Source: Prauserella alba
GTDB taxonomy: Bacteria > Actinomycetota > Actinomycetes > Mycobacteriales > Pseudonocardiaceae
Reading direction: 5' to 3'
Assembly: GCF_024171735.1 (NCBI RefSeq)
Contig: NZ_JAMTCH010000004.1
Coordinates: 1,054,001-1,118,000 of the forward strand
Length of the DNA stretch: 64,000 bases
In this document: piece by piece, positions 57,323 to 64,000 of the stretch
How positions within the stretch are numbered: the first letter of the stretch is position 1
How the letters are laid out: every line of letters begins with the position of its first letter
Notes under the pieces: generated by a model
Told to the model about the DNA's origin: nothing
The model's database searches: none
The model's input: only the letters and a program-made list of their open reading frames with translations
Made by a program: the position numbers and the translations under genes

Positions 57323-58000
57323 CTACCGTCCGGGCACCTGCTGCACGACCCACGCCGCCAGGGCCGACGGATTGCGGGTCTGGGTCATGATCTGGCCGGG
57401 GCCCGCGAAGTCGAACACCAGCCCCTCGCCGCTCTTGGCGCTCTGCACCATGCCGCCGGAGATCTTGCGCAGCTGCGACTGGACCGTCTCCGCGTAGGCC
57501 ACCACGTGACCGGAATCGATCGTGACCATCTCGCCCGGCTGCAGGTTGACGACCTCGAGCGCGCCGTAGCAGGACACGAGCACCGGCCCCTGGCCCGCCG
57601 CGTAGGTCAGGAAGCCGCCCTCCCCGCCGAACAGGTTCTTGAACCCGCCCCACTGGGTCTGCAGGTTGACGGTGTGAGCCGAGGCGATCCACGACCCGCG
57701 GGTGACGCACCAGCCCATCCGGCCGTCGAGGTTGATCAGCTGCAGGTCGCCGGGCAGGCACGCCGCGACGTCGACCCAGCCCCCGTTCTGCGGCGCGGTG
57801 TAGGTGCTGATGAACATCGACTCGCCGCCGAACACGGCCCGCCCGAGCCCCTTCATCACACCGCCCTGCGTGGACGCCTGCACCTGCATGCCGTAACTCG
57901 TCGCGACCATCGCACCCGCTTCCACCTGGACGGGCTCGCCCGGGGCGAGCATGATGCGCCCGACCGCGAACGACGGCTGGTGCCGCAGCTGTACCTGCAC
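57323..58000 (-). CDS. AIM24-family protein, copy 1
   Basis: 225-aa AIM24/TIGR00266-type protein. Landmarks: FAVGRIMLAPGEPVQVEAGAMVA, GLGRAVFGGESMFISTY, LFGGEGGFLTYAAGQGPVLVS and VAYAETVQSQL. GTG at 58000 has GGGGAGG 5 nt upstream. Divergent from moeA with 94 bp between. Family members in Bacillus and Streptomyces lie in diverse contexts; no role is established. Confidence 0.88.
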   Translation of the reverse strand: MQVQLRHQPSFAVGRIMLAPGEPVQVEAGAMVATSYGMQVQASTQGGVMKGLGRAVFGGESMFISTYTAPQNGGWVDVAACLPGDLQLINLDGRMGWCVTRGSWIASAHTVNLQTQWGGFKNLFGGEGGFLTYAAGQGPVLVSCYGALEVVNLQPGEMVTIDSGHVVAYAETVQSQLRKISGGMVQSAKSGEGLVFDFAGPGQIMTQTRNPSALAAWVVQQVPGR

Positions 58001-58094
58001 GAAACCTCCCCTGTGTGACTCGGATCCCCGCCTCCCCGGGGGCTCCGAGCGGGGAGAGTCTGACACAACCGCTCCCGGCGAGGAGGATGACCGC

Positions 58095-59300
58095 GTGATC
58101 TCCGTCGACGAACACCGCGCACAGGTGACCGAACTGCTGGGCAGGCGGCCCGCGGTGAGCAAACCCGTCACCGAATGTGCAGGACTGGTACTGGCCGAGG
58201 ACGTCGCGGCGACCGTGTCGCTGCCGCCGTTCGACAACTCCGCGATGGACGGCTACGCGGTGCGCTCCGCCGACGTCGCGGGCGCGAGCGAGGACGCACC
58301 CGTCGAGCTGGCCGTCGGGACCGACATCCCGGCCGGCCGCGTCGACGTGCCCGCGCTGCCCCCGGGAACAGCCCACCGCATCATGACCGGCGCCCCCATG
58401 CCCGAGGGCGCCGACACCGTGGTGATGGTCGAGCGCACCGACGGCGGCACCACCCGTGTCCGGGTGCACGCCGAGTCCGCACCGGGCACCCACGTGCGCC
58501 GCACCGGTGAGGACGTCACCGCGGGCACCGTCGCGCTCAGCGCGGGCACCGTGTGCGGACCCGCCCAGCTCGGCCTGGCCTCGGCCGTCGGCAGGGACAC
58601 CCTCGCCGTGTACGTACCGCCGCGCGTGCTCGTGGTGTCGACCGGCACCGAGCTGGTGCTGCCCCCGGAACCGCTCACCCACGGCCGGATCTACGAATCC
58701 AACAGCGTCATGCTCGGCGCGGCGCTGCGGGCGCTGGGGTGCGAGGTGAGCACGGTGCGCAGCGTCGCCGACGACATCGACAGCTTCCGCGCTGCCATCG
58801 AACCGCGACTCGCCGACGTCGACCTCGTCGTCACCTCGGGCGGCGTGAGCGCGGGCGCCTACGAGGTCGTCAAGGACACGCTGACCGGAGCGGGCGTGAC
58901 GTTCACGAAGGTCGCCATGCAGCCGGGCGGCCCGCAGGGCAGCGGCACCTGGGACGGCGTTCCCGTGGTCACGCTGCCCGGCAACCCGGTGAGCGTGCTC
59001 GTGTCGTTCGAGGCGTTCCTGCGGCCCGCGATCCTGACCTCGCTGGGCCACGCCGACCCCGAACGCACCCGGATGCGCGCGCGGCTGCTCGAAACGCTCA
59101 CCTCCCCGCCCGGCAAGCGGCAGTTCCGCCGCGGTTTCTACTCGCACCCCGACGGCGACGTGACCGGTGTCGTCGGCCCGCGCGGCGGTCCGGCCTCGCA
59201 CCTGCTCGCGGCGCTGTCGCAGGCCAACTGCCTGATCGTGCTCGACGAGGACACCACGGAAGTGGCTGCCGACTCCGAGGTCGACGTGCTGCTGTTGTGA
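58095..59300 (+). CDS. moeA: Molybdopterin molybdenumtransferase
   Basis: 401-aa enzyme inserting molybdate into adenylylated molybdopterin, the step after Mog. Motifs: PPFDNSAMDGYAV near 49, IMTGAPMPEGADTV near 98, VVSTGTELV near 180, VTSGGVSAGAYEVVK near 247, and LPGNPVSV near 295. GTG at 58095 with AGGAGG 8 nt upstream. Followed by psd after 104 bp. This completes the cofactor set begun by moaA/C/D/E and mog. Confidence 0.95.
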   Translation: MISVDEHRAQVTELLGRRPAVSKPVTECAGLVLAEDVAATVSLPPFDNSAMDGYAVRSADVAGASEDAPVELAVGTDIPAGRVDVPALPPGTAHRIMTGAPMPEGADTVVMVERTDGGTTRVRVHAESAPGTHVRRTGEDVTAGTVALSAGTVCGPAQLGLASAVGRDTLAVYVPPRVLVVSTGTELVLPPEPLTHGRIYESNSVMLGAALRALGCEVSTVRSVADDIDSFRAAIEPRLADVDLVVTSGGVSAGAYEVVKDTLTGAGVTFTKVAMQPGGPQGSGTWDGVPVVTLPGNPVSVLVSFEAFLRPAILTSLGHADPERTRMRARLLETLTSPPGKRQFRRGFYSHPDGDVTGVVGPRGGPASHLLAALSQANCLIVLDEDTTEVAADSEVDVLLL

Positions 59301-59404
59301 CGGACGGGCGACCGGACGTGAGGCGGCCACCGGGGTGTTACCCCAGCGGAGTAGCGTGGGCGCGTTCGAGGTTCACCTACGCGAACGGAACAGACGACCG
59401 CACC

Positions 59405-60151
59405 ATGGCTTCCGACGGCAAACCGGCGTCCACGGCTTCCGCAGCCTCCAAGGCTTCGGCGGCACTCGGCCACGCCGCAGCGATCACCAGGGAAACGCTG
59501 CCGCCGATGCACCCGGCCGGCAGACCGTTCGTGCTCGGCGGCCTCGCCGCGACCCTCGCACTGCGGAAGGTGTCGAAGGGACTCGGACTGCTCGCCGGCC
59601 TGGGCACGCTCGCCACGGCCGCGTTCTTCCGCGAACCGCACCGCGTGCCGCCGCAACGCCAGGACCTCGTCGTCGCGGCGGCGGACGGCACCGTGTCGCT
59701 GATCTCCGAGGCCGTGCCGCCCGCCGAACTCGGCCTGCCCGGCGTACCGCTCACCCGGGTGAGCGTGTTCCTGTCGATGCTCGACGTCCACGTGCAGCGC
59801 TTGCCGGTCACCGGCACCGTGCAACGGGCCGCCTACCGGCCGGGCACGTTCCTGTCCGCCGACCTCGACAAGGCCAGCGAGGACAACGAGCGCAACTCGC
59901 TGCTGCTGCGCACCGACGCGGGCCACGACGTGGTCGTCACGCAGATCGCCGGGCTGGTCGCGCGCCGCATCGTGTGTCAGGTCGCCGAGGGCGAACACCA
60001 CGACGTCGGGACGACCTACGGGCTGATCCGCTTCGGCTCCCGCGTCGACACCTACCTGCCGCCGGGTAGCCGCGTTCTCGTCCGCGAGGGACAGCGCACC
60101 GTCGGCGGCGAGACCACCATCGCCGAAACCGCCCCCGCTGCGAGGGACTGA
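59405..60151 (+). CDS. psd: Phosphatidylserine decarboxylase proenzyme
   Basis: 248-aa pyruvoyl-dependent enzyme making phosphatidylethanolamine. One N-terminal hydrophobic segment is near 42-75, then FFREPHRVPP, VSVFLSMLDVHVQR near 122 and the self-cleavage site in LIRFGSRVD near 205. The GS pair yields the pyruvoyl group. ATG at 59405. pssA starts 3 bp downstream, so the two consecutive steps are coupled. Confidence 0.95.
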   Translation: MASDGKPASTASAASKASAALGHAAAITRETLPPMHPAGRPFVLGGLAATLALRKVSKGLGLLAGLGTLATAAFFREPHRVPPQRQDLVVAAADGTVSLISEAVPPAELGLPGVPLTRVSVFLSMLDVHVQRLPVTGTVQRAAYRPGTFLSADLDKASEDNERNSLLLRTDAGHDVVVTQIAGLVARRIVCQVAEGEHHDVGTTYGLIRFGSRVDTYLPPGSRVLVREGQRTVGGETTIAETAPAARD

Positions 60152-60154
60152 CCC

Positions 60155-61141
60155 GTGATGTCCCGGACCACTCCCGGCGTCCGGCTGCTGCCGAACGCCA
60201 TCACCGTGCTCGCGTTGTGCTCGGGGCTTTCCGCCGTGCAGTTCGCCCTCACCGGTGCCTACGTGCTGGCCATCGGCGCCATCGGGGTCGCCGCGATCCT
60301 CGACAGCCTCGACGGGCGCATCGCCCGCCTGCTCGACGCGTCGTCGAAGATGGGCGCGGAGCTCGATTCGCTGTCCGACGCGATCTCGTTCGGTGTGGCG
60401 CCCGCCCTGGTTCTGTACGTGTGGCTGCCGGGTGACGCCCGGTTCAGTTGGGTCGTCGCGCTGATCTTCGCCGTGTGCATGGTGCTGCGCCTCGCCCGGT
60501 TCAACACCCTGCTCGACGAGGAACAACCGCCGTTCGCGAGCGAGTTCTTCGTCGGCGTTCCCGCTCCGGCCGGCGGGTTGACGGCGCTGCTGCCGGTGAT
60601 CGTCACGCTCGAATTCGGCACCGGCTGGTGGTCGTCGCAGCCCGTCGTGTGGGTGTGGACGGTCGCCACGGCGGCGTTGCTGATCAGCCGCATCCCGACG
60701 CTGTCGCTGAAGAAGCTGCGCGCTCCGGCGAAAGCGGTAGCGCCGCTGCTGGTGGGTGTGGGGCTGCTGGCGGCCGCGGTCATCCAGTACCCGCTGATCG
60801 CGCTCGCGGCTGCGCTGGTGCTGTACCTGGCGCACATCCCGTACGCGGTGCGCCGCTACCACTGGCTCGCCGCGCACCCCGAGGCGTGGGACGTGCCGGG
60901 ACGCGAACGCCGTGCGATGCGCAGGGGACTGCGCGGACAGCGGCGCCTCGGACTGCGCAAACCGCGACTGCGCCGGGTGGCCGGTGCGGCGCGCAGGGCC
61001 GTCCAGCGCTCGGACGGCAGCTCCGGGACCGGGCCCGCCACGCCGCACGTGTCCCGGGTGTATCCGCCCGACGATCCGGCGCGGACGTCGTCCCGCAAGC
61101 GTGGCTGGCGCCGCATCGGACTCCGGCAACGCGAACGCTGA
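60155..61141 (+). CDS. pssA: CDP-diacylglycerol-serine O-phosphatidyltransferase
   Basis: 328-aa membrane enzyme that makes phosphatidylserine for Psd. CDP-alcohol phosphotransferase motif DGRIARLLDASSKMGAELDSLSD near residue 53 is complete. About seven hydrophobic segments follow up to residue 235. The last 90 residues are Arg-rich and cytoplasmic, longer than in M. tuberculosis as I recall. GTG at 60155, with ATG next codon but one as alternative. Confidence 0.94.
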   Translation: MMSRTTPGVRLLPNAITVLALCSGLSAVQFALTGAYVLAIGAIGVAAILDSLDGRIARLLDASSKMGAELDSLSDAISFGVAPALVLYVWLPGDARFSWVVALIFAVCMVLRLARFNTLLDEEQPPFASEFFVGVPAPAGGLTALLPVIVTLEFGTGWWSSQPVVWVWTVATAALLISRIPTLSLKKLRAPAKAVAPLLVGVGLLAAAVIQYPLIALAAALVLYLAHIPYAVRRYHWLAAHPEAWDVPGRERRAMRRGLRGQRRLGLRKPRLRRVAGAARRAVQRSDGSSGTGPATPHVSRVYPPDDPARTSSRKRGWRRIGLRQRER

Positions 61142-61185
61142 GCGCAGGCGGGCGGCCCGCGGCGGCCACCACGTGCAGCACACCC

Positions 61186-61307
61186 GCCGCGGGCACTCTC
61201 GCCGCGGGCGCTCCTGCCGCGGGCAGCCCCTGTCGCGGGCGCTGGTGTCGCGGGCGCTGGTGTCGCGGGCGCTGGTGTCGCGGGCAGCCCCTGCCGCCGG
61301 CGCTGGT
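61186..61307. repeat. Minisatellite, eight 15-bp units
   Basis: Eight head-to-tail units of 15-16 bp. Three identical GTCGCGGGCGCTGGT units at 61232, 61247 and 61262 are flanked by GCCGCGGGC variants; two 16-bp units end in AGCCCCT. It lies between pssA and the AAA ATPase, just left of the half copy of the 55-bp palindrome. Confidence 0.9.
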
Positions 61308-61336
61308 GTCGCGCGAGGGGAAGTCTTGGGGCGTTG

Positions 61337-61363
61337 AATGCCCCCAAGGTGCCCCTGGGGGCG
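61337..61363. repeat. Dispersed 55-bp near-palindrome, half copy
   Basis: Only the right arm is complete (27 bp, core AAGGTGCCCCTGGGGGCG). The left arm is reduced to its inner 11 bp, CTTGGGGCGTT (61325-61335). It lies immediately before the ATPase gene. Confidence 0.75.
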
Positions 61364-61385
61364 CCCGCCGGCCCGCCCGCCCCTC

Positions 61386-63737
61386 ATGGACACGCCGCGC
61401 ATGGCTGTGTTCACACCTCATAGAGTGGCGGCTGTGACGTCCTCGGCTCAGATCACGCTCACCGTCCGGCACACCCCGTCCGCGCTCGACTCGCGCCGCG
61501 GCGTCGTCCGCATGCACCCCGAAGTGCTCGACGCCCTCGGACTGCGCGCCTGGGACGCGGTGCGTCTCACCGGCGCACGGGCCAGCGCCGCGCTCGCCGC
61601 ACCCGCCGAGGACGGCGCCCCCGGGGTCGTGCTCGCCGACGACGTCACGATGTCGAACCTGGGCGTCACAGAGGGTTCGGAGGTCGTCGTCGCACCGTGC
61701 GATGCGACCGTCGCGCGCACCGTCACCGTGTCCGGCTCCCGCCTCGCCACGATGTCGCTCACCGCCACGACCCTGCGGCAAGCGCTTGCGGGCAAGGTGC
61801 TGACCGTCGGGGACGCGGTGTCGCTCCTCCCCCAGGATCTGTCCCCACCCCCGGGAGCCGACGTCGCGGCCGTCCGCGGCACGCTGTCACGCACCGTCGG
61901 CGCGACGTGGACGACGGAACTGCTCACCGTCACGGCCACGGAGCCGGCGACGGGCCCTGTCGTGGTCGGCCAGTCCACGGTCGTCCGCTGGCGCGGCGAC
62001 CGCACCACACCTGCCGCCGACACCGTCACCGACCCGGGCACGACGGCACAGTCCCAGTCGGCACCGTCGTCGGCCCCCGCGCGTCCCGCACCGGCGACCG
62101 CCGAACCCGAGGTCGCCGAGATCGCCGTCACCGAACCGTCCGACACCGCCGACACCGTGCCCGTGTCGGAACTCGCGGGGCATGCCACCGCCGCCCGCAC
62201 GCTCGCCGAGTGGTTCGACCTCGCCTTCCACCGGCCGGACCTGCTCGCCAGGCTCGGCACGTCCGCACGCCTCGGCGTGCTGCTCGCCGGTCCGGAAGGC
62301 GTCGGCAAGGCCACTCTCGCCCGGTCCGTCGCCCACTCCGAGAAGGTCCGGGTCGTGACCCTGGCCGCGCCGACACTCGCCGTGCTCGAACCCGATGCCG
62401 CGCTGAACCGGCTGACCCAGGCCGTCGACGCCGTCACGTCCGGCGACGGTTCCGGCGTCCTGCTGCTCACCGACGTCGACGCGCTCCTGCCCGCCCACCA
62501 GCAGCCACCAGTCGCCACCGTCCTGCTCGACCGGATCCGGGACGCGCTCGCCGAACCGGGATTCGCGCTGGTCGCCACCACGGCCCACCCCGAATCGGTC
62601 GACCCGCGACTGCTGGCCGTCGACCTGCTCGATCGCGAACTCACGCTCGCCCAGCCCGACGCCGGCGTGCGCACCGAACTCCTGCGGATCCTGCTGCGCG
62701 ACGTCCCCGTGGAATCCGATGTGGATTTCGGGGTGATCGCCGAGCGCACACCGGGTTTCGTCGCCGCCGACCTGCTCGCGCTGCGCCGCGACGCCGCCGT
62801 CCGCGGAGCGTTGCGCCAGCGCGACGACGAACCGGCAGGCGGCGACTCCGAACCCGCGATCGCCCAGCAGGACCTGCTCGACGCCCTCTCGTCCGTCCGT
62901 CCGATCTCGATGTCCGAATCGGACACGCTCGCCACCGGCGGGCTGACGCTCGACGACGTCGGCGGCATGGACGACATCAAGCAGTCACTCACCGAGGCCG
63001 TCCTGTGGCCGTTACGCTACCCGGACTCGTTCGCACGCCTCGGCGTCGCACCACCACGTGGCGTGATGCTGTACGGCCCTCCCGGCAACGGCAAGACCTT
63101 CCTCGTGCGTGCGCTCGCGGGCGAGGGCGCGCTGAACGTGTTCGCCGTCAAGGGCGCCGAGCTGATGGACAAGTTCGTCGGCGAATCGGAACGCTCCGTA
63201 CGGGAACTGTTCCACCGGGCCGCCGAGGCGGCGCCCTCGTTGATATTCCTCGACGAGGTCGACGCACTCGCACCCCGCCGTGGCCAGGGCAACGACTCCG
63301 GCGTGGCCGACCGCGTCGTCGCCGCGCTGCTGACCGAGCTCGACGGCGTCGAACCGCTGCGCGACGTCGTCGTGCTGGGTGCCACGAACCGGCCCGAACT
63401 CGTCGACCCGGCGCTGCTGCGGCCCGGCAGGCTGGAACGGCAGATCTACGTGCCACCGCCCACGGCCGAGGCCCGCGCCGACATCCTGCGTTCGGCAGCC
63501 AAGAACACGCCCCTCGCCGACGACGTCGACCTCACCGAGCTGGCAGCAGCCCTGGAGCGCTACTCGGCGGCCGACTGCGCGGCCCTGATCCGCGAGGCGG
63601 CGCTGACGGCGATGCGCGAATCACTGGAGGCCACCGAGGTCACGGCGGCGCACCTGGACAAGGCCCGCACGGTCGTCCGTCCGTCGCTCGACCCGCAGCA
63701 GCTGGCCGACCTGGAGGAGTACGCCAGGAACCGGTGA
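61386..63737 (+). CDS. CDC48-like ATPase with two AAA domains
   Basis: AAA+ ATPase with an N-terminal double-psi-barrel/CDC48-N-like domain (about 20-110, SRRGVVRMHPEVLDALGLRAWDAV), a degenerate D1 (AGPEGVGKATL near 303, LLLTDVDALLPA) and an intact D2 (YGPPGNGKTF near 562, IFLDEVDALAPRRG, ATNRPELVDPALLRPGRLER, SAADCAAL). Likely an unfoldase or remodelling factor; homologue of Rv0435c. Start uncertain: ATG 61386 as given, GTG 61435 near AGAGTGG would match the Rv0435c N-terminus better, ATG 61338 lies inside the palindrome. Confidence 0.92.
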   Translation: MDTPRMAVFTPHRVAAVTSSAQITLTVRHTPSALDSRRGVVRMHPEVLDALGLRAWDAVRLTGARASAALAAPAEDGAPGVVLADDVTMSNLGVTEGSEVVVAPCDATVARTVTVSGSRLATMSLTATTLRQALAGKVLTVGDAVSLLPQDLSPPPGADVAAVRGTLSRTVGATWTTELLTVTATEPATGPVVVGQSTVVRWRGDRTTPAADTVTDPGTTAQSQSAPSSAPARPAPATAEPEVAEIAVTEPSDTADTVPVSELAGHATAARTLAEWFDLAFHRPDLLARLGTSARLGVLLAGPEGVGKATLARSVAHSEKVRVVTLAAPTLAVLEPDAALNRLTQAVDAVTSGDGSGVLLLTDVDALLPAHQQPPVATVLLDRIRDALAEPGFALVATTAHPESVDPRLLAVDLLDRELTLAQPDAGVRTELLRILLRDVPVESDVDFGVIAERTPGFVAADLLALRRDAAVRGALRQRDDEPAGGDSEPAIAQQDLLDALSSVRPISMSESDTLATGGLTLDDVGGMDDIKQSLTEAVLWPLRYPDSFARLGVAPPRGVMLYGPPGNGKTFLVRALAGEGALNVFAVKGAELMDKFVGESERSVRELFHRAAEAAPSLIFLDEVDALAPRRGQGNDSGVADRVVAALLTELDGVEPLRDVVVLGATNRPELVDPALLRPGRLERQIYVPPPTAEARADILRSAAKNTPLADDVDLTELAAALERYSAADCAALIREAALTAMRESLEATEVTAAHLDKARTVVRPSLDPQQLADLEEYARNR

Positions 63738-63759
63738 GGCCGTCCCTCGCCGTGGAGCG

Positions 63760-63781
63760 GCCGGGGCGAGCTCGCCCCGGC
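63760..63781. terminator. Perfect palindrome between convergent genes
   Basis: GCCGGGGCGAG-CTCGCCCCGGC, 22 bp perfectly self-complementary, 23 bp after the ATPase stop. It can fold with a 4-nt loop in either strand, so a bidirectional terminator is likely. Confidence 0.65.
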
Positions 63782-63819
63782 ACGCGCCGGGCGTCGACCG
63801 CGGTGCCGGCGTCCGAGCG

Positions 63820-64000
63820 TCAGCGGTTGTCCGCGTAGTCCTTCGTCACGATCACGATGACACCCGGACTCGAATCCTGAATCCCCTTGAACCGCTTCGC
63901 GACCTCGATGCCGACGCCGTCGGCGAGCACGCGGGCCGCGTGCTCCTCGTCGGTGCCGGGACGGAAGTACGCGGTGCTCTTCGGGATGACGCCATCGGAG
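63820..64000 (-). CDS. LytR C-terminal-domain protein, partial
   Basis: Last 59 codons of a gene that begins beyond the window. The visible C-terminus (KSTAYFRPGTDEEHAARVLAD, then SPGVIVIVTKDYADNR) fits the LytR_C (LytR/CpsA/Psr C-terminal) domain. In M. tuberculosis a solitary LytR_C protein (Rv0431, VirR) lies near Rv0435c, so this may be its homologue. TGA is at 63820-63822. The full domain structure cannot be judged. Confidence 0.7.
   Translation of the reverse strand, partial: SDGVIPKSTAYFRPGTDEEHAARVLADGVGIEVAKRFKGIQDSSPGVIVIVTKDYADNR

Overview
The window is high-GC actinobacterial DNA. Start codons are often GTG and sometimes TTG, and most have clear purine-rich ribosome sites. Gene content and order suggest a Pseudonocardiales genome (Saccharomonospora/Amycolatopsis/Prauserella-like); that is inference from families and synteny, not a database match. 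I saw no rRNA, tRNA, insertion sequence, prophage or CRISPR array.

Layout. 1-7.9 kb: glutaminyl cyclase lipoprotein, MFS transporter, DUF2771 lipoprotein, cold-shock-domain protein, DUF2530 membrane protein, HAD phosphatase, acyl-CoA synthetase and PhzF-like enzyme. 7.9-12.5 kb: YccF membrane protein and a two-subunit molybdenum hydroxylase (2Fe-2S subunit plus Tat-exported large subunit) divergent from a GAF-LuxR regulator. 12.6-15.4 kb: EEP-family hydrolase, metallophosphoesterase and NagD-like phosphatase. 15.4-25.4 kb: molybdenum block, with a HTH-Mop regulator and modABC on the minus strand, moaA and moaD on the plus strand, an Rpf-LysM resuscitation factor, a Mog-MoaE fusion, moaC, malic enzyme and a 66-aa conserved protein. 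25.5-45 kb: a helicase-associated protein and, 15.6 kb away, its usual partner, the XPB-type helicase. Between them are a conservon (giant sensor kinase, roadblock, DUF742, GTPase), an extra roadblock-DUF742 pair, a four-gene NMT1/SsuA-like ABC importer and a second giant sensor kinase. 45-51 kb: DUF4253, DUF72, DJ-1/PfpI, MenC and a second molybdopterin hydroxylase. 51-64 kb: groEL with two CIRCE operators, an epimerase, a membrane Ser/Thr kinase, a small cold-shock protein, two AIM24 paralogues, moeA, psd, pssA, a two-AAA-domain ATPase and the tail of a LytR_C protein.

How it fits together. Molybdenum is the main theme: uptake (modABC), a predicted Mo-responsive regulator, nearly the whole cofactor pathway (moaA, moaC, moaD, moaE-mog, moeA) and two cofactor-using hydroxylases lie within about 51 kb. 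psd and pssA are consecutive steps of phosphatidylethanolamine synthesis. From memory, gene order parallels two separate Mycobacterium tuberculosis segments (about Rv0861c-Rv0876c and Rv0431-Rv0440), joined here and interrupted by the conservon/ABC insertion.

Non-coding signals that stand out: a 55-bp near-palindrome dispersed at three intergenic sites, a perfect inverted repeat over the promoter of the Mo regulator, a CRP-like site and long structured leader before the Rpf gene, a cluster of four GTCCGGAC palindromes, and three intergenic minisatellites with 21-, 14- and 15-bp units.
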